Positions 1 to 12,239 are shown, counted from the stretch's first letter. The stretch: DNA of 64,000 nt from Schistocephalus solidus (GCA_017591395.1 WEDG01003263.1:62001-126000); one strand, 5' to 3'. Program-made: numbers and translations. The notes: a model not told the origin generated them from the sequence alone.

Positions 1-790
1 GATCCCAGGTGTTACCTTGAGGGATACGGCACCGTCTCTGCAGCCTGCACCAGTTGACTTCTTCGGCAGACAGTGAGCGACCGTACACGGATGCTTTCTT
101 GCCTGAGGCAGAATCCCGGTTCCTAGCAAAGACAGAGAGACTGCATACAGACTGCAATTGTGTTAGCCCTTCCCTGATCTGAATTGCTATCATCCTTACA
201 GGCGGCAGTTTTTCTCCTGAATAACATGAAAATAGGAAAAACACTTGTAATGATATATATTCAGGAGTTTTTTTTCACTGCCAGCCTCTACCCACTGAAT
301 ATTTCATCTGACAATGCCTGTAAACCGGTATTAAATACAACTATTATTATTATTATTATTATTAATATTTCGGGTAAAAAGCTGGACATCGGTTGAAAAT
401 ATATGAGGAATGCATCTTTCTTGTCAATTGGCTGAACCTTAAATCTGTCAAATTTTCACAGTTGACCATTTGCAATAACCTTCTGCAAACTTTCTCATCT
501 AATATGACACGTCGCGGATGCATACCGAGCTTACTGCCGAGATTTAGACGAAGAATGCCATCTACATTGTAGCTGGTGCGAAAATCTGTCATGAATTGCA
601 TGGGTAATTCAACATATTTTCCATGTGAATTTTTAATTCATTTATTTCCAGTTTATGGAATGAAAGTGTCCTGGGCAGTGGAGCATCTTCTCCGCAACGT
701 ATAACTAAGTGCGGTGTACGGAGAAACCATGTGGTTAGTAGAAGTTTAAAGGAGACCATAGAATATAACATTGGAGGTGCAAGTCTCAAG
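1..790. other. Non-coding, no gene seen
   Basis: I see no protein similarity, exon-like segment or RNA gene here. The only clear structure is a short ATT microsatellite at 342-364. The open frames are short and have no recognisable motifs. Confidence 0.5.
342..364. repeat. (ATT)n microsatellite
   Basis: About seven uninterrupted ATT/TAT units are visible directly in the sequence. Confidence 0.9.
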
Positions 791-792
791 GT

Positions 793-1010
793 TTAAGTTA
801 AATCTCGCATTGCTTCAGCTTATTTTCGAACATAAACGTCTGAAAGTTCCTTTCAAAGCTCCTCAGCGATATTGATATCACAACATCTGCATTGAGGGCA
901 TTCGCTATTTTAACCATGCTAACAGAGAAGAAGAACTTGTGTTCATCCATCCTGGCTTGGTGAACGGGCAGTTTTCATGGGCAACTTTTCATTTGGTCAC
1001 TGTAGAAAAT
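793..1010 (-). mobile_element. Possible 3' end of a non-LTR retrotransposon ORF2
   Basis: On the minus strand a frame reads MDEHKFFFSVSMVKIANAL followed by SLRSFERNFQTFM. This resembles the extreme C-terminus of CR1/jockey-type reverse transcriptase proteins, where a (K)FFxxRVVxxWNxLP segment is followed by SxxSFKxxL. The match is short and decayed, so this is a tentative relic. Confidence 0.3.
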
Positions 1011-1834
1011 GCATAGAAGTCCTCAGTAGCCAGGGCAACCCTCATGTCCCTTCACGTCGTGGCATGTCTGTATGAGACCAACTCATATTTGCCTGTAAAT
1101 GAAAGGGAAAAAAGTAAGGTTTATTGGGCGGGTTGTATATGACCAGGAGCTTTGACTCTCGACGATTTCGGTAGGTCTCCTTTGAATCTTTTTGAGATTG
1201 TTCTGATCGTGAATGGTCCAGTTTATCTAGGCGTGTATAAGAGATCATCAAAATCCACCAGGGTTCTCTTGCCCTGATAACAATTCGGACTCGAATCGGA
1301 CGCGAATCGGATCTGACCGTACGAATATTCGGACGCGAATCGTATCCAAACTTGATCACCTAATTCGGACTCAAATCGGATCCGATAATTCGTATCTAAT
1401 TTTTCAAATGCACAGCGGAACCACTTACTCGTTAAGTAGACCCCCTATTAGATAAACGGTTGAAAAGCGGGCCCCGTAACATTCTAATACAATACTTAAC
1501 AATGATACGGTGACTTTTTAAAGACTGAGGAAGCAACGAAAATATATTTTGTTAACAAAATTGAAAAAGTGTACAAAATTAAATGTTATAAATGTCCCAA
1601 ATCTTCAGTCCTTTGTTACCGTACCTTCAATTTCATCAGCCGTTTCATCGGGTATCCACTCAGAAATGAAAAGGGAATGAAATTAGTATTAATGAGTGAA
1701 CAATGGCCATTTAAATGCAAAGTATGGAAGCGTCAAAATCGCTGTTATATGTAGGGAATTTTTGTAGACAATGTTGCTAAGTAAAATTGACTAACCGTCA
1801 TCACTCATCTCATGGGCTGCCTTTATGCCCCTTT

Positions 1835-1985
1835 TGTGCAGTCGATCTTAGGCCTTCTTAAATGCATTTTTGAAAGATGGTTCTAGCTGCAGTTCATGAG
1901 CTTTCAGCTGATTATTCCACCGATGCAACGCCTCTGTGGAACACCTGATTAAGTAATTAATGATAAATCTTTTACCCCAAAACAA
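1835..1985 (-). mobile_element. Possible 3' end of a non-LTR retrotransposon ORF2 (second relic)
   Basis: The minus strand reads HRWNNQLKAHELQLEPSFKN, then an A-F-K-K segment. The spacing recalls the WNxLP...SVNAFKxxLD terminus of non-LTR retrotransposon proteins. There is a stop codon in the frame. It could be a chance resemblance. Confidence 0.28.
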
Positions 1986-2009
1986 CTGCATATATGTGGG
2001 AAGAGAATA

Positions 2010-3297
2010 ATGCCTTCTTGTCGTGGTTCCGACCGTATAAATTTAACCGGTAATGATGGCTGTGAAAACGTGATAAACAAAACTATTGACGCTATCGCCA
2101 CCGAGGGAGGCCATAATGGTAACCTAATTAGACAGTATTTAATTTGCAGGCAACAAAACGTTTTAGTAGGGTCCTCATACTCAAGTGATACCCCGATTGT
2201 TAGTGGTGTCCTTCAAGGTACCGTATTAGGTCCTTTGTTGTTCTTCCTGTTCTTCGGCTTAATGAACGAATCTAGCCTTTCAAAAATTGAAAATGCCCAA
2301 AAAGATTTCACAAAAAACTCCTATTTCCGACTCTTTCAACTACTTCCTACTCAACAAGATGCCAGCTAATTAAGCATAAATTTCTTTGGGTCAGAAGACT
2401 TGAAGCAGGCTTTTGTCTCCTTTTCCGACTGAATAATAGTTCAACTCTCTCCAAGCTTTCTGTCATTACCCCCGTTAGTCTTCCTTATAACCTAAGAAAT
2501 TCTGCACTAATTATACCTTTCCCTGTAAACGCTCTCTCTTCTTTGCTTTTAGGTATATTTTTCTTTGGAATAACTTGCCAATTGAAATTAGGTCGTTAAC
2601 TAGTCTATCTGCATTCAAGCGAAGACTGCACATTTATCTCAACACGGATTCTATTAACCTTTTATTTTCCTCATCTTTTCCCAGTAGCTTTCCCCATGAC
2701 CCCCTTGAAACTATATTTTCGCTACCTCGAGTCGCCCATGAACTATGATGTCTGCTTATATCACCAGTCATCCAAACGATGACGTCATTCAGACGTACAC
2801 ATTCGGTGGTCCACGGTCTAAAATTCTACCGTTTCTTTGGATACTAACCATTATCATAATTCAATTCTGGATCCTAAGATGCTGCGGACTTAAGTTCATT
2901 GACACATTTTCATGAGATTTTGTTTCATACGCCTAAGTGATCAAGAATGAATCACCTCGACGTTTCATTATCTCATTCTGAAATGCTACTACAGTATTAC
3001 CCTTCTCTACCAACTGACCATTTTTCCGAAGCAGTTTTTTTCTCATACCTTCTATTGAAAAATGAAGGCCATTTGAACTCTCCCTCCATTTTTATGGAAG
3101 GAGTTTTTTTTCACTGCCTATTTTTTCTAGTTGACCATTAATTTTAAAACATCGCTAACTGTTGACATAGCAGGACAAGTTATGTATTTGTACATTTTAT
3201 CTGCACACATTGTCATACATTTATTTCGTTACTAATGTTTGCTTGGACAGTGCCTTGCCGGTGCTAACCAAATATAAATTCTAAATTCTAAACTTAC
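2010..3297 (+). mobile_element. 5'-truncated non-LTR retrotransposon (RT end plus 3' UTR)
   Basis: The frame at 2010-2369 contains a decayed reverse transcriptase palm segment: IVSGVLQGTVLGPLLFFLF corresponds to the usual SGVPQGSVLGPLLFLLF motif. A large deletion then joins it to SLSKIENAQKDFTKNSYFRL, the region where related elements have LExVQRxFTKR. Further on, 2560-2640 reads FLWNNLPIEIRSLTSLSAFK, the typical C-terminus. The 3' UTR runs to a tail of short repeats, AAATATAAATTCTAAATTCTAA, at about 3270-3297, as expected for elements that end in short tandem units. It lacks the endonuclease and the catalytic FADD box and is a dead copy. Clade is uncertain (CR1/L2/jockey group). Confidence 0.65.
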
Positions 3298-4221
3298 CAA
3301 TTGCTCCCTTTATGTCCTGTCTGCATCGTCTTAGTCAGGGTCTCTACTTCGTCAGTGGTCGACATCTTTTAAATATCGGATCATTTCATGTAGGCTGGGG
3401 CGCATGGGTGCCCTCGCTACCCAGTTTCTCTTCCAAGTGACGCCATATAGCCACCACCTCCACTTTCAACTCCTGCAACTGCCTTATTTGCTTGCATTTG
3501 GCATTGCATTAAACATCGAAGACATGCTTTGACGGTTGATCGGCTTGGCGTGTTGTTCTATGACAACGTCACTGTTTTCGGTGGCGACGACTGCAATCTA
3601 GGAAAATTGTGTGTGCAAGGTAGTGTTTTTCCCGCATATGAGGGTGACTGTGCAATAGGCAGGGTTCTATTTGTATCCCGGCTTCCCGGTGAATAGTCTT
3701 AAAACATTTGTAACGGAGGTAATTGTTCTGCATACCGATGACGATGAGAGGGACGGTATGTTTGTGACGTAAAAGTTTAGATCTATTGGACATTTTTTAG
3801 TCCTTCTGAGATGTCCAGTATGCATTTACTCATCGTACCTAATTAGCCACAAACCAACTGGAAAAGAAGGGATTAGGAAAGTACAAACTATCTATTCATT
3901 CACTGCCTCTCTTCACTGTCCACGAATCAATTGCTGTGGGACTGTGGGTTGCAGGATTTGTAGACAGCGACCGTTGAACGGTGAGAGTTACAGTGCGAAC
4001 GTAACCCATTATGAGAATATGAGGGAAAGTTACCGTACAATGCATTCTTCAAAAGGGAAAAACGTCTGGGGCATGCTTGGCGATCCACACGTAGAGTCAA
4101 TGCTACGAGTCTTCTATGTCCCATCGTCCGCTTATTTCGATTAGGATTAAGTGACCGTCTTTGGGAAAGCATTCGTATTTCCGGACGGTGGACGGCAATG
4201 GGTATGTTTTGAGAACGTTCC
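3298..4221. other. No gene seen
   Basis: Short open frames occur on both strands around 3569-4172, but they overlap each other and have no recognisable domain. I see no exon, RNA gene or repeat structure. Confidence 0.4.
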
Positions 4222-6029
4222 CTAATGTAGCTTTATAAACGTAAATAAAAGAAGAGTTTTCAGGATAATCAAAAACTCCTCAACATTTTCGTAATCTAGG
4301 AACACAAAGCCCATGTCTCCACTTAGATAGCGGACAATGCTCTGCACACCTGCGTACTTATCATCATCCAGAAGTGACCCATCTGATAGCGTTGTACCAA
4401 TTATCAACCTATTGTGCTTAGTATACCAAAACTGTGTTAAAGATCCACCTGATGGTGGTTGTGGGCCATCATGGTGTTCATAGGTAAAAATCAGTTTTGA
4501 TAGACCAGTTAACGGCTGCCGCTCTGCCTTTAAATCTCCTAGCCTACGCACTACATGCTGAAGCGGTTGCGATGGTTTCCTAAGAATGCGTTCAAATTTT
4601 CAATATGAAACTTTAAAATCAGAAGGACGAGAAACCATCAAGTAGACCATGTTGTTTAGAACTCGTCTGTTGGTGGAACAATTCTGTGAACATTTTACAC
4701 CATTTATAACTTACCATATAATGACGAGTACTTTTCTACGAACATTGGCAATAGTTGCTTACAGTAGGGCACCCATTCTTTGAACGAATGGTGACGAATA
4801 ATACAGCATATTGCCGTAAACAATAGTAAAAAGTGTTTCCAATATCTTCTTGGAAGAACAACTTGAAGGACGATTTTACCCGTGTACATTAGAAACTGAC
4901 GCGTGTCGGTACACTTTCAGGTATCTAAATCAGTAAGGGACCTTGCGCGTTGCGCAAATTGTCATGGGATGTAGGCATCAAATGACTTTGAACCTTTCAT
5001 TCACCGTACTTATTGCTTCCAGTGACAACCGAAAATGAGTTTCTCTTGGGCTTTTTAGCCGCAAGTTCAGAAGCCGACGCATAAAACCCAGGTAAACTAA
5101 ATGCAAAGGATCTAAAGGAAAGGAAGGAATCATTCCAACCTTACATGCTAGCAATGGTGAATTGCATATACGGTGGCAGTCATCGTTGACGGAGAGGAAA
5201 TATACACCCGTCCTCAGAGACGCCATCATATACTACTTTATCTACGTTATCGCCTTTAACGCAACACCAATCACGGACATAATAGGCGTTAAAATTATTA
5301 ATTTTCTTAATTAAAGTTCTCGTTGTAGCATTGCAATTTGCAGCAGTTAAACAAAACTCCAGCAACCTTTTGATATTTTCGGCACAAAGACCATCTTTGG
5401 CCAAACATTGTAACTCTTTAGTGAGGGGCCTAAATAAAGTTTGCACAACTGAAGGCTTTCCAAAGCCACAATAAATTCCAACAATGAATATTTCACTAGC
5501 AAAAGGGCTCCATAATTCTACCAAGATTAGACAAAAACTAGCGCTTTCTTTTCTTATGTATAGGGAGCCCATCAACAGCTGAATAACTTACAACGTTATT
5601 GCTAATTAGACGCATGGAAGGGTCTCGAAACTGCTCAGTTAACTGTTTCACAAGTCCTAAAAGAAACGAACCTACCACTACCATTGTCGTTACCGTTGAA
5701 AAATCACATGTGCAACCCAACAGGGTTCGTGCGTCTGTAGGTAGGTCCGAGGTCAGCTGTCTGATTATCTTCAGAAGACTGCTCAGAGGAATCAGTGGTA
5801 TACGCGAGCGTATTGCCAATTACCTCAGAGCCTGTCGTACCGTGGGTTTCTCTTCCAATGTAGGAGTGCTTGAAGCTTTGTTAGCGGCCACGTCAGATAC
5901 CATAGCCATCCAACTTGTCTCTTCATCAGCAGAAGAAATCTCAGATTCAGAGTCATCATGTGACGAACTAGAGGTGGACGTCAGATGCCAGGACGATGAA
6001 GGTGAGTCGCACGGATATATTTCCCTCAT
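4222..6029 (-). pseudogene. Broken DNA transposase, CACTA (EnSpm)/Transposase_21-like
   Basis: Minus-strand frames at 5820-6029, 5538-5819, 5180-5575, 4978-5229, 4704-4889 and 4222-4551 read in order as one protein. The N-terminal part is Ser/Glu/Asp-rich. The junction of the second and third pieces reads YSAVDGLPIHKK, then PFASEIFIVGIYCGFGKPS. This is the pattern DGLP...PF.V.IY.G..KP of animal tnp2-like transposases. Then come LIKKINNFNAYYVRDWCCVKG (HN.Y..C..C..G pattern), IPSFPLDPLHLVYLGFMRRLL (FPLD.LHLV.LGV.R.L pattern), and near the end TYEHHDGPQPPSGGSLTQF with NRLIIGTTLSDG. Frame shifts between the pieces make it inactive. I saw no terminal inverted repeats. The family assignment rests on remembered motif patterns; the collinear order is the strongest support. 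Confidence 0.62.
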
Positions 6030-6669
6030 ATTCTATGAAATTTGGCGTTAATTCTCCATAAAGCCTTGCTTGGCCCTTCTCCTAAGTTTCCTCTTAGAAA
6101 TTGGTTTCCACATATTACATTAAAAGCAAAAAACGGGCAGTGTACACAGAACAGGAGTAAAGTACGGTGCAGGCAGTTAGGTGTCCATGTCGCAGCAAGA
6201 GAGCGCAAGAAATGGAGTGGCAGGGCGCGCACGATTGACAGTTCAGTGTCTGATCAATTTGCCAATAACGCTGTGCAGTCTTCTGCACCCTTAGTGACGC
6301 GTTATCGAGGGACACTACCAACCAATCAAATTCCAGCTTCAATTGTAGAACGACTGGTCAAGCTTCAATTCGTATTTCATTGCTAATTGGGTGATGGTAT
6401 GCAGCACAGACATTGCGTTCTCCGCCACTCTCGGGCAATGACAGGATGGGTGAAGAGGCTCGTTGTGAGTACACCAGAGTTCTGTTGTGTTTCTACGTCT
6501 CGCAAGGGTGCACCGCCCAGAGATTATATTATATAGTAAGATGACCTGGTTGGTCTGCCTAGGTGAAGTATTGTACACCGCAGAAACCAATGATTCGACC
6601 ACACCTCCAACCAATTTGGGCTGATCCAAATGCAATCTTCTTAAGCAGGTTTCCGGATAACAAGCCAGA
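6030..6669. other. No recognised gene
   Basis: Frames exist on both strands (for example minus 6339-6635) but carry no motif I know. It may belong to the flank of the transposase relic on its left. Confidence 0.35.
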
Positions 6670-7330
6670 GTTTCATGTTGTTGGTAAATATTGCTGCTCT
6701 ACAGTCCAAATATCTGACATAATACTCTACGTATATTAGGAACAGAATGGATTCTAGTAGGAAACCATCGGAAGATCACTCTCGAACGCAGCAATCCTCG
6801 ACTGATCTTGGCCAATGCGCACAACCTGGAGCTGATCCACGAGGACGTACTCAAGCCCTTAGAGGAGGTGAGCTCTCATTCCTTTTCTTTCTAATTCGTT
6901 GAACAGCCTCCGGTTTGGCACACTGTCAAAGAAACTTTAAACTCAAAGAAGGCGATGCGCATCGTTTGCTTATCTTCAAGCGCTCCTGTCCAGCTCTATA
7001 GAGATTTGTAGCAAATTTGCCGTGCAGTATAATCCTTGATGGAATCCATGTTAGCAGTTAGCCTCTAGGAATGACAAAAATTTGCTCTGAATAACCCTCT
7101 CCATCAATTTTCCCAGGGCGCTAGTCAAGCTTATGGGCCTGTAATTTTCACTAACGCCCAGCTGCGGCTTTGTATACGGGGTGATATCCACTGGATTAAA
7201 ATCCGCAGAGAGTGTTCCAGAGTCAATTGAACTATGAAAGAGTACTAATGGAGGCAGAAATGGTTCACTGGCCAGTTATTTAAGAAGCATTGGTGGAATC
7301 TTCTTAGTTCAAATTACACGAACCCAACAG
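6670..7330 (-). mobile_element. Reverse transcriptase relic of a non-LTR retrotransposon
   Basis: Reading the minus strand from 7330 down, and allowing frame changes, gives VDITPYTKPQLGVSENYRPI then SLTSALGKLMERVIQSKFLS. This is the NYRPISLTS..GK..E region of the RT fingers. It is followed by a decayed AFDSVP box (FFDSVPNRRLFNELERKGM), DQLQVVRIGQDQSRIAAFES and the remains of the VPQGSVLGP and ND regions near 6700-6760. There are multiple stops and frame changes. The extent is approximate and both ends are missing. Confidence 0.6.
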
Positions 7331-8230
7331 CATTTTAAGTGATCTTTTTTTAAATTAAATAAATAATTAAATGCTTTTATTTCATGCCACTTTACAGGCC
7401 ACGTCAAAAGAAATATACATTGAAGATCAGGATGGGAGTGAAAAATCTCCTGACAGTATATGGTGAGGGGTTGCTTAGTAACTTCGATTATTCAAGAGAA
7501 CAAATGGCTGCCCGTGGGATGATAGAAGTTCAGAACGGGAAAAGTTTTGCAAAAATGCACGGTGTTTTCAGTCTCTCTTCGCTTTCAAGGACCCGGGATC
7601 CTGCACCAGGCAAGGGTGCACCCGTGAACGGTTATTCAATGTCGGCTTCAGGATTCACTGGTTGTGGGCTGCGAAGAGAGTGTCATTATCCTCAGGATAA
7701 GACGTGGGAACGGGCTCAGAGACAGATGAGTTTGACTGTGCCGGCACCCAGAATTCGTGGAAGTTGTTCTGAATGCAGAAAAAAATAGCGACATTCCTCT
7801 TTAAAATATAATACTTCTGTAGAATTTGTATATTCCTAGGCGGTTTATTCCACATTGCAATAGCATTTACCTAAAAAATAGATTCTAGCGTACCGTGCGT
7901 GCCAGAGAAATAATAAAAAAGACATCGCTGTGACGACAGTGTTCAAGCTGCTTCCGAGTAGAATGGATGTTGAATGTACGACAGTTTAAAATTATAAACA
8001 GCAAAAAGAGTTCCTTGTTTATTCGGGAAACCACAAAAGATCAAGTTTTTAAAGCCCGCATAATTCGAAGTAGATCAGCTTAAGTTGTTTCAAGGATAAA
8101 ACTCGTTTAGGAAAACAATGCTGGACATACGTTATTTTATTCCGATCACTTAAGGCACAAAAGGTTAAATAAAAACGAGCAGCATCCCAGACCGGCCCTG
8201 GCAGGCATTTTATTAAGGCAGATTCTTTGA
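7331..8230. other. No gene seen
   Basis: A 134-codon open frame on the plus strand (7384-7788) has no recognisable domain and low-complexity-free but featureless composition. I treat it as a chance frame. Nothing else stands out before the inverted repeat at 8234. Confidence 0.35.
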
Positions 8231-8233
8231 AAC

Positions 8234-8293
8234 TTTAAATGAATCAATAAGTCACTTTAAAGTGATTTTAAGTGACTTATTGATTCATTTAAA
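8234..8293. repeat. Perfect 24-nt inverted repeat (hairpin)
   Basis: The left arm TTTAAATGAATCAATAAGTC-ACTT (8234-8257) is exactly complementary to the right arm at 8270-8293, with a 12-nt loop between them. The similarity continues weakly outside the arms (GAAAC on the left, ATTTC on the right). It may be a small foldback element or a remnant of one. Confidence 0.9.
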
Positions 8294-8339
8294 ATTTCAA
8301 TGAATAAGCCCGGTAGTTCTGCGTGCCTTGGAGACAATC

Positions 8340-9560
8340 AGGGCGCATTGATCTGAAATATTAAGACCGTAACATTAAATATACCCAGATCTTTAATAAC
8401 AACAGACAGATTTAGGCCGTGACCATCGATACCTACTACAGGAGGCTGGGGCTTGTCGCCAACACACAAAACGGAGATTTTGTGCCAAGAAATGGAAAGA
8501 TGCCATGTGCACAACCACTTGGCAAAGGTCTGAATATCCTTTTTAAGAGTTCAAGCACAATGGTACGAACTGCAGGCTTGTATCTTTAGGCAACTTTAAA
8601 ATAATCAGCATACCTAAAGGGCCTACTATTTGAAATAAACCTGGTACATCATTGGCAAAAAGGCAAAATAAGAGTGATACAAGTATAATAATTTGAATAA
8701 TTCCACTGTCCACACATGCAGGGCAAGATATAAAATTAGAGATTTAAACATGTTGTGTGCGAGAGCCCAGGTAAGAAAATATTAAATTCATAAGTTTACC
8801 ACACATACCAAAAGAAGAGAAGTGCATGGTAAACAACATCAAATGTCTTAGTGAAATTGAAATAGACCATGTAATATGCAATATAATTGTCGCTAGATTT
8901 TAGAACACGATCAAATAAAGAAAGCTGGCTGATGTCACAATAATTATTTCAAAGAACCCATGTTGGGTCGCAATCAATATGTTGTTCTTGGTTAATTGAC
9001 ACATCATCTTATCTTTGATAATGTCTACAAGACCTTCGACGCTGAGAAAAGTGTGTTGATTGGCTGAATGTCGTCAAATGACCTAGATTTGCCGGGTTTG
9101 GGGATAGGCTGAATGTGCGATTCCTTCCACACACTTGGAAATACCGTTAGAGTCCGTCTTTATAATGCCAGTTCCACCGTTGTTGTCGACGATGTCCAGA
9201 GTATTCACCATAGCAGGGTGGCGAAGGGACACTGACTTTCGCGGCATATACCTCACTAATTTTCCCATTCGCCCATCTGGACACGCTGCAAAGACAGAGT
9301 CAAGAATACCGAAGATAGGAGAGGGCGCAACGTCATTATAATACATATTGGGACGCCATCTGGTTCAGGACTATGGGATTGACGAAGAAGTTAAAGGGCT
9401 ACGTTTACGTGCCAGAGGGTTAAAGTTATGGCTTCAAGCATGGCCTCGGTAGAAATCCGGATGGTTGGAATTGGAGCGCTCGATTTTGCAATAAACCTCT
9501 AAAAGAAAGCCTTGAAACTACAAGCAATCAAGATGTGGAAACTATTGGATAAAAAGGGCG
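8340..9560 (-). mobile_element. Reverse transcriptase relic of a second non-LTR element
   Basis: The minus strand contains, in RT order, SPEPDGVPICIIM (SPGPDGIP motif), SVWKESHIQPIPKPGKSRSF (W+.A.I.PIPK.G motif), QPINTLFSASKVL, QLTKNNILIATQHGF (the usual L....QHGF), then YFNFTKTFDVVYHALL (YxDFxKAFDxVxH, RT motif A). Further down is KWLCTWHLSISWHKISVL, which matches the W...W.L..N..K..V region after the catalytic box. The catalytic FADD segment itself is decayed (FAFLPMMY). Frames change several times. It is 5'-truncated or fragmentary and distinct from the relic at 6.7-7.3 kb because both cover the RT core. Confidence 0.65.
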
Positions 9561-9929
9561 TCTGGATGGATGATTCTGCTATTTTTTAGTTGAAACCGCA
9601 TGAAGTCTGGATGTTAACAGCACCATCAACTGGTCGTCTGTAACTGAGAACGTCTTGGATCGACTTGCTTGTAAACCAAAGAAATCTTCGGCTTTCAGTG
9701 AATAGGCATGTCTGTTAATAATTTGGAATGTCTATAGGAAGTCACATCTCAGTTGTAGGACTTAATGTTCTACTGTTACGGAATTGGGTTTAAATCATAT
9801 AAAAAAGCCGGGTTTATTGATAAAAAATGTTTATTTGCATGGTTTCACGAATAAAGCTAAAGTGTCGGCAATTTTCATCTACCTGTGATACTAGCCAACG
9901 TGCGGCTGCGGTAACTAATTGGAACGCTC

Positions 9930-10540
9930 AGTTTAGTTGAAGTCAGTGTATTAGAGGGAAGTAGGCTTACGCCTTTGAACTCCATATTTTTTATATAAAA
10001 TTCGCAAGAATGAGAAGCAAAGTAAAGAAGGTACAGTTAAGTGAATTGAAGCAGATTTAAGTAGTACACTTGTATTTTTAAGGTTTATTAGTCCCATAGT
10101 CTTCGTGGTGCTACAACATATGCATGTCAAGCCGATGTTTGAATGCCTTCACAGACTGGGACATTACAATCGCCTCAGTTGTATTATTCCACGGTTCCGC
10201 GACATGGTTGGAGAAAAAATACTTCCTCACATCCAATTTTACTTGGGACACACGTAGTTTGAACGGATGACCTCAGAGATAAGTCGTTATGGCAAGTTGA
10301 AAAAAATCATCACACCGGAGGCTCAATATATGCAAAGAACTATACGAAGGTTTGTATCAAGTCTCGAGCAACTGCCTTAAACTCAGAGGAGAGAGCTTTA
10401 AGTTATTTAGGCGGATCTCATATAGCAGGTCACCTTGACCTTCTTTTATTTTGTGGCTCTCCACGGCAACCTTCCGAGCAGGTTGTAATCCTGCTGGGTG
10501 TAACGAACCACAGTTCCGACAGAATTGTTTGAATGGGCTG
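9930..10540 (-). mobile_element. 5'-truncated CR1-like element, same family as the 12-17 kb copy
   Basis: Read on the minus strand, this fragment has YTQQDYNLLGRLPWRATK, then LLYEIRLNNLKLSPLSLRQL. The plus-strand element at 16.3 kb has nearly the same text (TQQDYNMLERVQRRATK and LPYEIRLNNLKLYPLSYRQL). Its 3' UTR also contains the marker sequence TTCAAAGGCGTAAGCCTA found at the end of that element. The 3' terminus lies near 9930, with degenerate ACTGA-type repeats. The fragment begins abruptly near 10540, as expected from incomplete reverse transcription. Confidence 0.8.
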
Positions 10541-10544
10541 GTAG

Positions 10545-12100
10545 CACTTTTCGCGCGGATCCCGGATGGGAATGGTGTGATCGATGGTCTGTGAAGATGG
10601 CCGGTGTTCCTTCTTTCCCTACCGCTGACATCTCCCCTCGTTACCGCCGTCGTACCGTCTCGAAAGTCCCTGACCATCAGCATCTCCACGACCCTCACCC
10701 GCATTTGCGAACAGCACTGCACTCCCCAAAGGTATCTAACTGATCATTCGTGACCAACTCCCACTCCAAACGGATCGATTGTATGAGTCCCCAGTATTTG
10801 CTTGTATCTTTATATTTCTCTTTTACTATCTACAATTTGTTACTGTTAACATAGATACCTTACGTTATAACTTATTCTCTCCTGCTATCTATACATGTGT
10901 GCATGATGAAGTGTGTAACGATTCTGCCGACGTTATATGGCTACAGATTGTCCTAGTGATATACTCCACAGTGTGTGCTAGCTTTGACATTCTCGGCCGC
11001 TACATGGGTGCTTGATCGCCAGGCTTGAGTCGCATATTCAAAATGAGGCCTTAAAACGTACTAAAGAATTTCGAAAAGCAGCCTTCATCGAAAACATCAT
11101 AAACAAACCAAAAAATTCTTATTCCGTTATCTACATGTGTGCCAGAATCCATGCAACATTACTACAAGTCAAGGTCATTGTGTGCAAAGGAACCACGTAT
11201 CTTTTTGTTCTCCGGCTTGGACAGTTTGAAAATCGTTAACACTTCGCTTGTGCTGATTCTGACATTAAAACTGCCACTGCACAAACGTAATTGCTCTTTG
11301 CAATTTTCGGGAATTTTTCTTGTGCCGAATTACCTCACAAAACGACATCAAATTGGAATTTGTTTATCACCTTCGCCGACTTGATAAAAACAGCCTATTC
11401 ACCAAAACATACTGACAACCGCTCAGTGAACCAAAAGTGCAAAACCCCTTGAAGATCTGAAATTATCCAGGACCTTTGACCTCTACAAGCGGCTGAGTCG
11501 TTCCTGAATATTCTTCTTATCATTTGTTGTTTTTTTAAAAGTTTTTTTGAACGAATAGGCGCATTTATTGCTCATATTGTTTATATTGCAGCGGCGTTTA
11601 ACTTCCGATTGAAATTAACTCGTCTCCAAGCTTTTGATTTTTGGCCAAGTATCTGTTCCAAAAGTCAGGACTCAACGAAATAAGTTGTCATTGGATCACA
11701 TATTGTCTGTTTATCAGGATCAGCCTATAATTGTTTATAGACATTACGATATTCAGGCACACGAAAATTGATATCGGAATCTTGAATAATAAGCTATCTC
11801 AGTTTCATTTGGATCCTGCCTCATACGGGCTTCAGAAAACAGTATCTCACCAGGAAAGGTGTCTTCATCAGAAAGGAACGGAGAACCACTGGCAAACTCA
11901 CTTCGAAAGGCTGCATCATTCTTTTCTTCGCATTAGAATTCCATAGTGAATTCGGTTCGGAAAAGCACTTCTTTTTGTGCTCAGTAAACTATTCGCTTGA
12001 TAATTTTAGCTGCTCATTAAAACTTAATGCATCCTCGTAGAGATCTTGCTTGCATGGGAAACGCAAATGTTCCCGACCCGACCACGCGAGAAAATTATTC
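10545..12100. other. No gene seen
   Basis: Only short, featureless open frames are present on either strand. I see no exon-like segment, RNA gene or repeat apart from the flanking elements. Confidence 0.4.
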
Positions 12101-12103
12101 ACC

Positions 12104-12175
12104 GCTTCGGCCAGGACTCGAAACACCAACCTCTCGATTAGCTACCGATGCTCTTGACCGCTCGGCCACGCCAGG
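12104..12175 (-). repeat. tRNA-like (Ser/Leu-type) SINE head or tRNA pseudogene
   Basis: The minus strand reads GGCGTGGCCGAGCGGTCAAG (A-box-like TGGCCGAGCGG) and then GTGTTTCGAGTCCTGGCC (B-box-like TTTCGAGTCC), spaced as in a tRNA promoter. The anticodon arm and long variable arm expected of a genuine tRNA-Ser/Leu do not form properly, so a tRNA-derived SINE head is more likely than a working tRNA gene. Confidence 0.55.
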
Positions 12176-12239
12176 GAAGCCAGCAGACAAAACAAATAGT
12201 ATACACTACAAAAAAATGATCTCTCCTATCTTTGTAAAC

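Noticed and set aside
2010..2369. Stand-alone small gene
   Set aside because: The frame is reverse transcriptase text joined by a deletion to C-terminal retroelement text, followed by a retroelement 3' UTR and tail.
5599..6051. 150-codon plus-strand frame
   Set aside because: Antisense to the collinear transposase relic, whose motifs lie on the minus strand.
7384..7788. 134-codon plus-strand open frame as a protein gene
   Set aside because: No recognisable domain, no splice context and composition similar to surrounding non-coding sequence; long chance frames are expected at this length of window.
9083..9346. 87-codon minus-strand frame as a gene
   Set aside because: A neighbouring frame across the same bases carries RT motifs (SPEPDG, WKESHIQPIPK), so this is part of a decayed retroelement.
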